In this document: in pieces, positions 1 to 27,752 of the stretch
Position numbering within the stretch: position 1 is the stretch's first letter
How the letters are laid out: each line of letters opens with the position of its first letter
Assembly (NCBI RefSeq): GCF_016859285.1
Contig: NC_053403.1
Coordinates: 25,745,448-25,809,447, forward strand
DNA: 64,000 nt
Direction: 5' to 3'
DNA from: Xiphias gladius
Lineage: Eukaryota; Chordata; Actinopteri; Istiophoriformes; Xiphiidae
Notes under the pieces: generated by a model
The model's database searches: none
What the model saw: the letters and a program-made list of their open reading frames with translations, nothing else
What the model was told of the DNA's origin: nothing
Made by a program: the position numbers and the translations under genes

Positions 1-1400
1 TTGAAAAGAGGTTCGTCCCTGGTCCTGGCTGCGGTCTGTACCCTGCGTTTTTCTCCGCGCAGCTACGAATTGATCGCGACCCCGCGAAGGCTCCTTCGGA
101 AGCCGCGGTATAGAGCAGCGGGCCGCCGGGCGCGGATCCGGGTGTCTGCCCTGCGGGCGCAGAACCGTGGCCGCGCTTCGGGTCCTTCCAGTGGCCGCGA
201 CTGCCGCCGGTCCAGAGCTCTGCGTGTAGCCCTCAGCCCCCTTGCTGCCCTGCAGCCGAAGTCTCCTCGTACACCCCCCACACTGTCTGTGGTGTTGCCA
301 GGCGTCAGACTGAATTACCCGCGGAACCCTGGCGACGCAGGGCAGCGAAAGTCGAACCCCGTTACACGTTACACTGCCGCGTTACCGGGAAAAGGAACGC
401 GATTACACGAAAGCGAGCCTCATGCGAGGCTTGGCTCGGCAGAGGACCGATGGGACACGTCCGAGACTGTGTAGTTACCACGTTACACGTCGGTTTGATT
501 AGTTCCGGACTCGACTCGCGGCACGGCTGCCGCATCGGGCTGCGACTCGCCGCCTCGACTCGTTAGGCCGAACCAGTCCCCGACCTCCGGGGATCTCAGC
601 TGCTCGTGGTCGGTGGGGACATCACCTGCACCGGGACAGCGGCCGCGGCGGGAAGCCGGTAAACCCCGGCTGGCTCCCCACCGCGCTGGCCGGACGTGTC
701 GAGGCAGCCTCGGAGGAAAGCAGTGCCCCAGTTAGTGTCGCTGTAGCTGCCCCGGGCCTTTAGGACGGACTCACTGGACCCAGGTCGTCCAGTGAGTCCG
801 CCGTCTAGTCTTCGCAGACCGTTATCTTATGGGCGACTCACCTGTTTTATTGGATTCGTATCCATCTTCGAAATCCCCCCTGTACCACATTGTGTAAGGC
901 GGTGGCTTGATATCACAGCGGGAGAGACGTCGTCCGACCAGAGGACAAAAGGAAAAAAAGGCCAAAGTGTGAAAACATGGCGACCGTATCGTTCATGACA
1001 TGACGGCACAGACGATCCAAACCCCCCGTACGCGGACTGTCGTCCGGCTCCGAACCAGCCTGTCTGATAACGGAACCCTGCCTCTGATTTCAGCCCGTGC
1101 TTCCTCTGGGTGGAAGTGGTCCCCGCAGACTCCTCCTCCGCAATCCCAGCCGGCACTAGCACTGCCAGCACGGCACGGCACGGCGCGGCGCCGCGCACGG
1201 GCCGGGGATACTTGTCTAGTCGGAGGGAAGCTGCTGTAGATTCTCTCAGGGCGTCTATTCCTGCAATTACGGTAGAGGGGGGTCTGTGCGGATGGAGGAC
1301 GCCTCCAGGAGGCCTGACGGTGAGTGCGTGTGGGGGAGTAACGAAGACTGTCCAGTAGAGACAGTGAAAATAAAGAGGTTGAGTTCTAGTCTCTGGAAAT
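1..1400. promoter_or_regulatory. CpG-rich block, probable promoter/first exon of an unidentified gene
   Basis: This stretch is clearly richer in G, C and CpG than the AT-rich DNA that follows from about 1370. Open frames here are long only because stop codons are rare in such DNA, and none resembles a protein I know. On the + strand an ATG at 1292 opens nine codons (MEDASRRPD) that run into a strong donor, G|GTGAGTGCG, at 1319/1320. That is the shape of a short first coding exon, but I cannot find its partner exon. I looked for the start of ASF1A, the head-to-head neighbour of MCM9 in mammals, and did not see it. Inferred as a CpG-island promoter; the gene and its direction are unknown. Confidence 0.45.
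766..800. repeat. Perfect 14-bp inverted repeat (hairpin)
   Basis: CGGACTCACTGGAC at 766-779 is the exact reverse complement of GTCCAGTGAGTCCG at 787-800, with a 7-base loop. It lies inside the CpG-rich block, about 500 bases before the putative donor site, so it could fold in a 5' leader RNA or act as a dyad binding site. Confidence 0.8.
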
Positions 1401-2859
1401 TTGATTTTAAAAAATGTGTATTTGTTTTAACCTGTGTCAGTGGCTAAAGTAGTGACTTAAATTTGATTTAAGTCACTTTTCCGTTCTATTAATTCTGCAA
1501 CAGAGGAATTTAACTCGTTTACAAAATCGACTCTTTAGTGACAAATTGTTATTAAATTCCCAAACACGTCAGTATTTCCAATCCAATAAACCAATCAGAC
1601 AGTGGCCAGTGAGCTGTGATGTGGAAACCTTGGATTTTAAAACAGCTTTACATAATCTAATCTCCACCACTGACTGATTCCTGATGAGATGATCCCTGAG
1701 TATTTTAAAGAGGCGGGATCAGGCTTCCTCCAGTGATCAACAGTATTTGCTGTTGCACATCGACTGGTCAAAGTGTCGTCATACCGAGGTTTCCGGCCTC
1801 TGTGAGGTACTCGCTCTAACCATGAACTGGGAGCTATGTTCAAATCTCCTCTCGCTGCCCCTTCATCTGCCGGGACTGACTTTCCATTTATTTATGAGTG
1901 GTCCCATTTTCATATCTCTCACGTTAGCGCTATTGTTTTCTTCGTAGACACAAAGTAGGGAAGAAAGCGCCTGTTATAGATCTCAGATACCACCACTAGC
2001 CAGAGTCCGCATGGATCGCTTTTCTGAAGATGAAAGGGATGACAGTCCTCCCACCACTGCAGGGACGGTGGTCCATGCCAGGTTACAGTCGGCAGGGCGA
2101 CCTCGCTCAACGCAGCCACAGATTTACCTTCCAGCTCTCATTTCCCTCACTATCCCCTCAGCACTGGAGAGGTTTTCGCTTGCCAGCAAAGCAATTATGA
2201 GGATTTTGCAATGTGCACATGTAACAAATCAGGCTAAGGCACCAAAACATTGGCCAAATGTGAGCCTCGGAGATGCTAGTGAAATCCAGAAGACTCCAGA
2301 TATCACTGTATGTCAGCTGGGTCAAAGTCTCTTTCAAGTTAGCCCCCCAAATGGAGCCCCAGCAACAGAGATTATCATCACAGCTCTTGTTATGAGAGGT
2401 GGTGCCAACCTTGCCCGACCCATCACGCTCCAGCGTAATAGGGTTTATAGCTGGCACTGAGTTAAAGCAGTCTAAGGCCCCTGCCAAACACCAACTAATA
2501 CAAAATATTACGGCAGCTTTTCCTAGTTCTGAGACGTGTGCTGTCCAAGCCTTTGTGGGTCAACTTTGTGCCAAACAGACATGAGTAAACAGCAAGAACA
2601 GCAAAAGGGAAACTAAATTTACCCATTTACTCAGCACAATTCTGTATAAGTAGATTGCCATGTGAAGACATCCAGTTTCCAGGAAGACACTACTCTCATA
2701 TTTGAGCCTGATGTTAATCCACTGTGGGCAGCAGGGTTGGAATACTGCAACAACCCTGTAAACCAGAGAAAGGGAATAAAACCCTTCATTATTTTTGCAC
2801 AGAACCCCATAGACCATGGCCTTAACCTCCTCTTACTCATCTTCCATTGAGGAAAATAA
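1401..2859. other. Non-coding or unidentified stretch
   Basis: AT-rich DNA without a recognisable gene. The only notable frame is a 149-codon + strand frame at 2011-2460 starting MDRFSEDERDDSPP. Its N-terminal part is acidic, but the rest has mixed composition and shows no domain I know. The opposite strand is also open over much of it. I treat it as unproven; it may be the 5' flank of the adjacent LINE or a single exon of the unidentified upstream gene. Confidence 0.4.
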
Positions 2860-5068
2860 AAACAACCCTAGTTTCTTTTCAGCTCTGTAGCCAGGCTGAC
2901 TGAGAGTCATAGCTCCATTGATCCAGGTATTCCTACAGCTCTCAGTAGTGACGGTTTCATGAGCTTCTTTCATGATAACATTCGAACTATTAGAGACAAA
3001 ATTCACCACCTCCTGCCCTCAACCGGCACCAACCTATCTTCAAACAAAGGCACCTTAGAAACAGCTGTAAAACCTGATGTATACTGTATCTGTCTTTATT
3101 AACAGGCTATGTACCGCAGTCCTTTAAAAAAGCTGTAATTAAACCTCATCTCAAAAAGCCTATTCCTTATCCAGATGTTCTAGCCAACTATAGACCCATA
3201 TCTAACCTTCCCTTTCTCTCTAAGATCCTTGAGAAAGCTGTCGCCAACCAGTCGCCAACCAGTTGTGTGACTTTTTATAGTAGTTTATATAGTAGAATAG
3301 TTTATTAGCAGATTTTCAGTCAGGATTTATAGATTATCATAGCACAGAGACAGCACTGGTGAAGGTGACAAATGATCTTCTTACCTACATTGGACAAAGG
3401 ACGTGTCTCTGTACTTGTCTTGTTAGACCTTAGTACTGCATTTGATACCATTGACCATCATGTCCTATTACAGAGACTGGAACATTTCATTGGCTTTAAA
3501 GGAACCGCTCTAAGATGGTTTAGTTCCTATTTATCAGATTGACTTTAGTTTGTGCACGTTAACGATGAATACTCCATCTACTCAAAGGTTAGTCACTGAG
3601 TTCCACAAGGTTCTGTGCTTGGACCAGTTCTATTCACCTTATTTATGCTTCCTTTAGGCAACATTATTAGGAAACACTCCATAAACTTCCATTGTTATGC
3701 AGTTGATAGTCAATTGTACTTGTCAATGAAGCCTGATGTAACCAATCAGTTAGCTGAACGTCAAGTTTGCCTTAAGGACATAAAGACCTGGATGACCAGC
3801 AACTTTCTGCTGTTAAACTCAGACAAAACTGAAGTTACTGTACTTGCCCCCCAGCACCTCAGAAACCCCTTATCTAATGATATAGTTACTGTGGATGGCT
3901 TTGACCTGGCACCACCATTAGGAATCGCTGAATTATCTTTGATCAGGAAATGTCCTTTAACTCCCAAATAAAACAAACTTCATCCTCTGTCTTTTTTCAC
4001 CTACGCAACATTGCAAAAATCAGGCACATCCTTTCTCAAAAAGGCGCTGAAAAACTAGTCCATGCTTTTGTTACCTCTAGGCTGATTTATTGTAACTCCT
4101 TATTATCAGGCTGTCCCAACAAGTCTCTAAATACTCTCCAGCTGATCCAGAACGCTGCAGCACGAGTACTGACAGGAACTCTGGAGAAGAGATCACATTT
4201 CTCCCGTGTTAGCTTCTCTGTATTGGCTCACTGTAAAATCCATAATGGAATTTAAAATCCTCCCAAAGCAGAATGGGGGGCAGAGCCTTCAGTTATCAGG
4301 ATCCTCTACTGTGGAACCATCTTCCAGTTTGGATCCAGAAGGCAGAAACCCTCTCCGGGTTTAAGAGGAGGCTTAAAACCTTCCTTTCTGATAAAGCTTA
4401 TAGTCAGGCCTGGCTCAGGCTTGTCTTGAACCAACCACTAGTTGTGCTGCTATAGGCCCAGACTGCCAGGGGACTTCCCATGATGCATTGGGCACTTCTT
4501 CTCTCTTCTTCTTCTTCTCTCTCTCTCTCTCTCTCCTCATACATTTATATGACACTACTGCATGTCATTAACTTTGTGTCTTCTCTCGCTCCCTGTCCTC
4601 ATTCTGCAGGTCTCTCTGACTCCAGAGCCAACACCAGTCAAAACTCATTATTATTTTTATTAATATTATTGTTGAGAATAATAATAATAATTGCTGCTGT
4701 TATTATTATTAACAAAACTATTACACCTATGAGTATCATTATTATCAAAACAGCAACCAGTCTGACAGCGTTTGAATACAACAGGATATACAGCTGTTCC
4801 TGCCCCGTCCCCTCCCCATTTCTTTCCTGTCAACCCAACCGGTCGAGGCAGACGGCCCCCGCCCTGAGTCCGGTTCTGTTGGAGGTCTCTTCCTGTCAAC
4901 GGGAGTTTTTTTTATCTCCACTGCTGCCAAGTGCTTGTTCATGTGGAAACTGTTGGGTTTCTCTCTATAACATTGTCAGGTCTTGAACTGACTCTGTGAG
5001 GTGCCTTGAGATAATATGTGTTATGTTTTGACCATACATAAATAAAACTGAATTGAACTTAATTGAAT
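2860..5068 (+). mobile_element. Degenerate L2-type LINE (non-LTR retrotransposon), 5' truncated
   Basis: Broken reverse-transcriptase reading frames lie in the usual L2/CR1-group order. A linker region (SFFHDNIRTIRDKIHHLLPST) sits at about 2955. RT motif NYRPISNLPFLSKILEKAV is at about 3190, and STAFDTIDHHVLL at about 3435. PQGSVLGPVLFTLFMLPLG (3600-3660), LLLNSDKTEVTVL (3808-3845) and LQLIQNAAARVLTGT (4138-4180) follow. The catalytic YADD box reads YAVD (3690-3710), and stops and frameshifts are frequent, so it is inactive. The 3' part has TC-rich and ATT-rich simple sequence (4500-4535, 4650-4745). It ends with the typical tail GAGGTGCCTTGAGATAA followed by AATTGAA-type repeats at 4998-5068. 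No long terminal repeats are present. The 5' boundary is approximate. Confidence 0.9.
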
Positions 5069-6504
5069 GATATTGTGCTAGCTGGGAGAACTATTATTAG
5101 AACAGTACAACCAATTCTTCATAAAAACTTTATATTTTCTGACCTTTTTTGTAAAACCATAAAGACTCACTTCTGCAAGATTTAACTTAGGCCGAGGCAC
5201 TAGACAGGTTGTCTCTGCATCGCCGTATTTATTTCTTGTATGTGCACCACTCCTTACTACACGTTAATAATAGTGAAATACCATAGAAGGGATCTCTGTA
5301 GTTGTCAGAGAAATTCTTATTACCCACTTGCTGATGACTGTACCTCATTTTTACAAAATGCATCTCAAGTTCCAGTTACAATCAAAGAAATAGTCATTTT
5401 CTGTAGCCTGTCATCAGTGTTTTAATTTTAAAAAGTGTGAATTCTTAAACTTCAAAAAATGTGATTATTCTGTCTTTGGTATACCAGTCAAGGTTAAGGG
5501 GACATTTTAAGGGATTGCCATTGTAAAGAATGAGGATGAACGATGCCGTGCAAACTTCAACTTAATATTCAAAAAGGCAAAGAAAAAACTTACTTAGTGG
5601 TTGCAGAGAGACTGATTTTTATTTTTGTTACCCACATCTCACATATGGTGCAGATAAAGATCCAAATACTGCAATAACAGGATCTTCATCCACCATTTCA
5701 GCCTTAAGAATAGGCTAGCTATTAAACGAGAACATCAGATCACCCTGCAGGTGATACAACTGAGATGCTTGCAAATGCATCAGCTTTATGGGTAAAACTA
5801 GACAAGATCATTTGTGTTTAGACTCAGTTCTGCTTTACTATGACTACAGTCATTTTCATCCCAGAGTAGACAGTTCATAGTAGATGAAAATACATGAAAC
5901 ACAATTTAGACCTCAGAATATGAACTTATCACTTTTATTTATGTGGGTTCCAGCTCAGGGGAAATAAAGGGAATGAGATGGCAGGTACTCTGGCATAGGA
6001 GGCAGTCAAGGGAAGGGAACGGGAAAGAAAATACCATGGAAATTTCCTTGAGCAGAGCAGTGGCAAAAGGAATAATAACGAACAACATAATGAAAGACTG
6101 GAAAACATGAGCAGGATGAGAAAAAAATAAGGCAACGTCTTTAGGCCTCTGCAGTTCAAAGGAAGTGGACGTGAGGTCAGTAGGAAGAAACACCAGAGAG
6201 GAAAACATAAAGAAAAGGTTGAGACTGGTACACACGAGACTAAATACAAGATCACATCTAACAGGTGAACATCCATCCGGATCGGTGTGAGCACTGTCAG
6301 ACGGAGGAGTCAGTAGATCACCTGTCAGACACTCGGGAGGCAACTCAGAAGGCTGCAGGGAGCGGAGGACTCAGTATTTAACACAGACTCAGTCTGGCAG
6401 CAGGGACCTGTAACACTTTAGTAGTTTAGTTGAGAGAAACTGGATCAATAAACAGAGTTTTTTCATTTTCATTTGACTTGAGGAGTAACTAACCCGGGTC
6501 CACA
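5069..6504. other. Intergenic stretch, nothing recognised
   Basis: No coding region, RNA gene or known repeat that I can support. Two overlapping - strand frames at 5935-6343 are rich in Phe, Leu and Ser, as chance frames opposite purine-rich DNA often are. They have no family signature. I specifically looked for phospholamban, which lies near MCM9 in mammals, and did not find it. Confidence 0.4.
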
Positions 6505-6580
6505 CTCCATCGTGGCAGGTGGCGGTAATGCGCGTTAACATTGGTTGCCACTCTCCATTAAAAAAAAGAAGAAGAAGAAA
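6505..6580 (+). repeat. GGCGGTAATGCGC...GGTTGCCA element with (GAA)n tail
   Basis: The segment contains GGTGGCGGTAATGCGC, then TTGGTTGCCA, then CCATTA and an A-rich AAGAAGAAGAAG tail. TAATG and CATTA bracket the core as an imperfect inverted repeat. From memory this arrangement recurs upstream of genes in several vertebrates and may be a small mobile or exapted element. GTTGCCA also resembles an RFX/NF1 half-site. It lies just upstream of the mcm9 promoter motifs. Confidence 0.5.
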
Positions 6581-6584
6581 AACG

Positions 6585-6640
6585 AGAAGCGGAAGTGCTG
6601 CCCGGGCGACGTCAAGCCCGCGAAACACAAGTGGCTTGTT
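6585..6640 (+). promoter_or_regulatory. mcm9 proximal promoter motifs (ETS, CRE-like, E2F-like)
   Basis: GCGGAAGTG (6589-6597) matches an ETS/GABP site, GACGTCA (6608-6614) is a CRE-type site, and CCCGCGAAA (6617-6625) is E2F-like. There is no TATA box. This compact TATA-less, GC-rich set is typical of S-phase genes and fits mcm9. The assignment to mcm9 rests on the adjacent donor site at 6690 and on having no other gene before the first mcm9 coding exon. Confidence 0.55.
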
Positions 6641-6689
6641 TACCCCGGGGAAGGAAACCGAGGAGCGGGCTGCGTCCCTGTACGATACG
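6635..6689 (+). other. Putative mcm9 5' UTR exon (exon 1)
   Basis: A strong donor, ACG|GTGAGTAA, falls at 6689/6690 directly downstream of the promoter motifs. The next good acceptor (TTTCTAG|G at 8841/8842) starts the exon that carries the mcm9 start codon. The transcription start is a guess (about 6630-6650). RNA evidence would fix it. Confidence 0.5.
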
Positions 6690-8865
6690 GTGAGTAACCC
6701 TCCAGTTTGTGAGGACAGTGCTGCAGGTAACCTCGGCTAACTAAGGTCAGCTCACAGCGGTGTTTGTGTGGCTAAAGGCAGTTAGCTACTGCTAACTCAG
6801 TCAGTTCATGTTCCCAGCGTCAGGTGTGGCAGAGCGGCACCAGGTCAAACACTCGTGTCGGTGTGTAAGGACAGGTATCTGCAGTGAGACAGCGACCACG
6901 GTCACTTAGAGCACAGTTCAGTATGGCTGCCCTGTCCCTGCAACAGGCCCTTACTAGTTACGTCGTGATTATTTAACTAAACAAGCAGGCAGAAAGGGTC
7001 GCACGCAGCAGTGCTTCCGTACTGTGAAAGCCCTTAATATTCGTATTGAAGCGACAGAGCAGAATATTCGCTTTAACGAGAGAAATTGTGTTTAAAGTTT
7101 GGTGATCAAATTAAAAATTACTCAACAGCTATGGAATAACAAAGGATTAAAGTGGGGGTGTGATCTCTCACCAGTCCTGCATGTAAAATATCACTGAGGG
7201 GAAATGACCATTGGAGCTCCCATGTGTGAAAGGGTCAATGAAACGACCGGTGCTGCCTGATGTGTGTCTGCTGCAGCTCTGTCAAACTGGACCCTGGTTA
7301 ATCGGTTGTGAATAATAATCGAAGACTGCCACCATCGCATTAACAGTTGGATATTTCAGTCCGCGTGAAAACGTGTGAAAGGCAAAACGCAACATACACG
7401 AAGCGTGTTCAGTACTTTTGGAGAGGTGTGTGCAGTCACCTCTGTCAACTAAAGCCACGTGAAGAAACTGCCTTGCTGTTGTCTCCCCATCTCTGCTGCA
7501 ACCTTAGCAAGCCACTACAAAATTGTAGTGTGACAGAAACTATGAGTACACCTTGAATTTAAAGGATAAATGATGAATAATCAGTGTGATTTATTTCATT
7601 ATGATTTATTTATGATTTATTTCAGCTTCAGTTGTGGCTGCACTACATGTTCATGGTTTTTTAATACCAACAGTGTTTCCCCTGAATGTATTCAGCTGAA
7701 ATTTCACAGGGTTCATTGATACTCAGGACGGAAGGTAACCAGCACATCTTGTGCTTTCTACACTGAGACTGAAGGGGGGTGGTACGCAACAAGGGGGCTC
7801 TCCCACACCCAAAAACACATACACACAGCGTGTGTAACCCTAACCCAGTGTGACGTCACCGTTTAGCAGACCACCATTGGGAATTCAGTGTGTGTGCAGA
7901 AGTCGCACGGTGCAACAAGGAAGTTCTCCACGAGTACAATTTTCCAAACCCACAACCTCACAGCTTGGAACTGGACACGACCCGTTACCCTCGGTTGTCA
8001 CTGAATCTGATCTGGATGCATTAATAAAAATCCCGCCGCCCGACCCCTAACGTTAATCAAACTACACAGTCGCTGGCTTTAAAATTCATCCAGATTGTAT
8101 TTACACGAGGTGTGCATTATGGCCGGTCTGAAGTTATCTGCCCTTGCACAATGTAAGGTCCCATTCAGATGTGCAGAACACTCAGTTGGCTCCCACTTGT
8201 CGATGCAGTGCAAAGTGACCCCCGTTTCTATCAGTCAGCTGCAGGAAGTATTTCCTTCAGAGCTTAAACCCATAGTCCGTTTAATTATTTGTTAGTTGAT
8301 TATTTGAAAAGTTATTTTTCAAAAAAAAAAAGACAAAAATTCACTACACTTTTACCAGTGCGAGGATTTGCTGCTTTTCTATGTCATACTTAGATAAATT
8401 GAGTATCTTAAGGAGTTGGGCTGTTGGCCAGATAATAACAAACTATTTGAAAATGCTACTGTTGGCTGTAGAAAACTGTGATGGGTTTTTTCACTATTTT
8501 CTAACAATTTATGGATAGATGACGGATTCATGAAGCAAATAATCAGAAGATTGGTGGCTTAGTTTCAGCCTTTTTTTGTCACATTTCAACAAAGAATTTA
8601 TGGAAAGGCACATCCTGTTGGATGATTCCAAAGAATATATTTGATTTCAAAGGAATGCCCTGCAGGGAAATCCATGCAGAAGGAGAGAGCTTTCTTTCCC
8701 GAATGCACATGGACATATTTATAACAAATACAAATCTGTTGTGAGCTTGGTTGAGCTGGTTTAACTCCAGTGTACATGATATTTGTCTGATCTCAGGCTA
8801 TATAAATGTCAAACCCTGACTGCTGCATTGCTAATTTCTAGGACTTCAGACCACATCCCTTCAGT

Positions 8866-24504
<15,639 letters not shown>

Positions 24505-24652
24505 AATCATGGGCTGCTGTACCAATGTGTTTGTGGATAAAGAAGAATACCACAGTAATCTATCATTGTCACTTCATATCACATTTTGCTGTGGGGATCA
24601 TCATTTCAATGCTTTGCCTGATGTATGATTTAGTTACCTCTTTCAGCCTGAC

Positions 24653-24658
24653 AATAAA
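24653..24658 (+). terminator. mcm9 polyadenylation signal
   Basis: AATAAA lies 149 bases after the mcm9 stop codon, in a U-rich context (followed by CTGTTAAATTGTTCC). This implies a very short 3' UTR with cleavage near 24675. Confidence 0.75.
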
Positions 24659-24679
24659 TCTGTTAAATTGTTCCACACG

Positions 24680-27149
24680 TTCAGGTGTTCATCCTGAATC
24701 AGTCTTTTTTTGGATTTGTTCGTGCTTTCTTATTTCTAAAATATTGGTAGGTCAGATCAAAATGTACCATTGGTCAGTACCACTTAGACCACCTATGTAT
24801 ACAGATATACATCCTTTCCTGGTTTTGAGTTATTGGGCGTTTTAGTAGCAAAAAAATGAAACACAACCAGGACAATGCCAGATATACAGTGACGGTATTT
24901 TCAACATATTTTTCATTGTGTTCAAAACGGTTGAGAAACATGTCAGTATTTGCTACTTTTGGCACAGTAGAGAGATTTGGTTTCCAGCAGGGACATCCCT
25001 TCCCTCTCTGTATACAATGTACCTGATGTGGATGCCTGATATATCCCGCTCCTGCGGAGTAAATAACGAAGCCGGGAGATGTTTTTTAAGCTGAGCGCTT
25101 TTATTTTTGCCTGGGACTTGGAGACCTTTCACTCCATCCATCCATGACGCATGGCAGCCAATACGACCTTTTTCTTGACACCCGTATCCACTCCCAGGCC
25201 AGATGGATGTAATCTTTCCAGCATATCATCACTATGAAGAACAACTCGTTTTTTATGATGATTATTGTCTCCTCACACCAGTGACAGACTGCGTAGCACA
25301 TGCATCCAGTCTTATAGGAAACATTCATGAATGATGATGATTGACTTCCTACCATCCAAAAACCTTTAGTTTCCTTTAGTTTGACTCTGCTATGAAAATC
25401 AATTAGAAAAAAACCAACTGTAAATATCACTGTAAATATTTAGATGCCTTTATTTATTCTTTATTCATTCTCAGGTGTAATTGATAGTTAAGTTGTTGTG
25501 AATGAAACTTCAACATGTTGGTGTGTTCATAGACACTGACCTCACTCTTAAAGGCAGGCTGTTCGTCAGCAGCCTTTCAATGCAGGAAATTAAAGTATTC
25601 ACGGTAAAATTTCACAGTATTTCACCATTTTGCCTATTGTTTGTCTTTAGGATCAGGTTTTTAGGTAACATAGCTTCGGTGTGCTCCCAAGTGTGGTGCT
25701 GTTTCAGATCAGACCTGCTCTCTGACACTGAGTACACCACAAAAAAAAATTGCTTTTCAATGTGTGATGGATTACGTGTCGCACACAAGCTTCATTTTAC
25801 TGAAATGAATCTTGAGAGATGAATGAATTCGTGTCAGAATAGTATTGTCATCAGCATATTTTTCTGTTTCTGTTATTGCATTAAGAGCATAAAATCCGGA
25901 TCTGACCGGGGTGCTCAGAGTAGCAGCTCAAAAGTTAGCTTTGTTTATTAGCCTGCTGTTATCCTTGTAGCAGGCAGTGTTCATGAATGAATTTCAGACC
26001 CCTTTACAATTATTCCAAACACACAGTGTTGCGTGCTGCAGGCCATCATGAAAAAGTGGCATCCACAAATGTCCCTGATGATATTACTGCAACAGTGAGC
26101 GAAGAGAGCAGGCCCACTTCCGGTTAAACACGGGTCTCGTTGCCTCCCATTTCAGCAACATGTCCGAGGTGGACCACATCTCAATTTCAACAGATTATCC
26201 ACCATTTCAAGTCGAAGGGATTATATTTAAAAATCACATCTCAAAAAAACTCAACTAAAACTGATAACAAAGTGATTAAGTGCAATTTATTCTCCACATG
26301 GAGGTGCAGATCCAAACACCTCCACTACACTTACCAGTGTCGGTTGAAGTTAAGGAGAATATCACAAGAAGCAAAACCATGGCTCTCTTATGTGTTTTTA
26401 ATTAATTTATACCACTTCTGTGGTATAAATTAGTTTAACTTTGACCACACAGATAAAATCTGTCATGATGATAAAGAGATAAAGCGGCTGCTATTTGGTC
26501 TTTTAGCGCTGTCTCTGGACCAATCGGGGCCTTATTGAGCAATGTTGCGAGGTGAAAACTCAGAGAGGCTAATACGTGAACCTTTCCTGTACATACCAAT
26601 GCATGAACTAAACAGAGACTTCCTCATTTTCTTGCAAGTTCACTTTTTGGCAGACATTGTTTCAACATCTAATGTGGATATTTGAGGAAGTCTGAGGCGC
26701 ATGCTGTTCACCATGTTTTAAACAGTCCACGCTGCAACAGGAGGCATTATCTGGACAACTGATTCCACAGAGTCATCGAAAATAAAACCCCAAATGTCAT
26801 TGTTATGCTGTTTCCTCCTTGTCCTCATAATTTTATTACATTTCACAGAACTAAATGATTCACAATTTAAACTTGTGACACTTACAGTGTGAAAGAACAG
26901 GTGGAGGAGCTACACTTTATCTCCCAGGCTGAAGGGCAGCAGTCAGATCTACCCTCAGCCCAGTATGTGCAAAACAAGCTGTTATTTAAGTCTGTACTTT
27001 TGTATCAGTACAACCTCTGAAACATCTCAAAACAAAATGATAAAAACAATAATTCATTTGACAAAGGAAAGTAAAACTCATCATTACACGTTTGTTGAAT
27101 ACACATTTCTGACTGGCCCAGTATTAGTAACAGAACAGAATTACAAACT
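24680..27149. other. Intergenic stretch, no gene recognised
   Basis: AT-rich DNA between the end of mcm9 and the hAT remnant. All open frames are short and without family features. The only structure I can point to is a 13-bp-arm hairpin at 26403-26432. Confidence 0.5.
26403..26432. repeat. Perfect 13-bp inverted repeat, 4-base loop
   Basis: TAATTTATACCAC (26403-26415) and GTGGTATAAATTA (26420-26432) are exact reverse complements around TTCT. It is AT-rich. It could be a chance or replication-slippage palindrome; no repeat family assigned. Confidence 0.8.
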
Positions 27150-27752
27150 GATTTTAGGTGATCTCCAATGACACATTGACAACACGCTCTGTGATGTGAT
27201 GAGTACCGTGGTGAAAACTATTCATCTCATCCGATCCAGAGGCTAAATCGGCGAGGCTTTCCTGCGGGAGGTAATCTACCACTGAGATGCGCACTGGTCT
27301 AGCCGTGGCCCAGCTCTGGAGTGCCTCTGTTGTCTGAGATCTGAAATGGACCGTTTTTCGACAGAAAAGGCTCACAGCCTTGTGAACCGAGTAGCCCTGA
27401 GTAGACGGCCCAGCACTTGCTGGATTTTGCTGCCGTGGAGAACATGAACCTGTTCTCAGGTTCTTTCTCAGCTGATGTGGAAGGAGAACAGGAGCACGAG
27501 CAGCTGGAGCTTATTGCAAAGTCATGTGATGAGACACCTGACAAAGGAGCTCAGTCGTCAACTAGGAGGGATATTTACTGCTGAGTGAAATGTAAAAGCG
27601 TTAAAACCGTCTCACCGCAGGTTCAAGTGTGCAGCACAAACGGATTAAACCTTTACCATGAAGATATTCTCTTAAGTTAAAAGGCTCGTGGCCCAGGGAC
27701 GTTGACTTTGTTCTCCTCGTGGCTCCAGGCAGGAAAAGTTTGGACAGCCCTG
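27150..27752 (+). mobile_element. hAT-superfamily transposon remnant, copy 1 (3' end intact)
   Basis: Broken + strand translation shows hAT transposase pieces: VKTIHLIRSRG near 27215, then LRSEMDRFSTEKAHSLVNRVAL near 27335-27395, then NLFSGSFSADVEGEQEHEQL near 27450. These match the order VxFIRxRGL / LREEIxxFLxxKG / LFSxPFxxDVExxPxxLQLEL of ZBED/GTF2IRD2-type hAT transposases. The right edge reads GGAAAAGTTTGGACAGCCCTG, the reverse complement of a CAGGGNTGTCCAAACTTTT-type terminal repeat. A segment that should encode about 100 residues is missing before NLFSG. The block 27420-27752 is identical to 50671-51003. The left end was not found. Confidence 0.75.

Noticed and set aside
1..474. Long + strand frame of 157 codons at the window start
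   Set aside because: GC-rich DNA with few stops, low-complexity Arg/Ala/Pro-rich translation, no domain, and an equally open opposite strand.
2011..2460. 149-codon frame MDRFSEDERDD...
   Set aside because: No family features beyond an acidic start; the opposite strand is open over most of it, and no splice partner was found. Not called as a gene.
5935..6343. Overlapping - strand frames with hydrophobic stretches, tested as a phospholamban-like gene
   Set aside because: The sequence does not match phospholamban, and the hydrophobicity comes from reading opposite purine-rich DNA.
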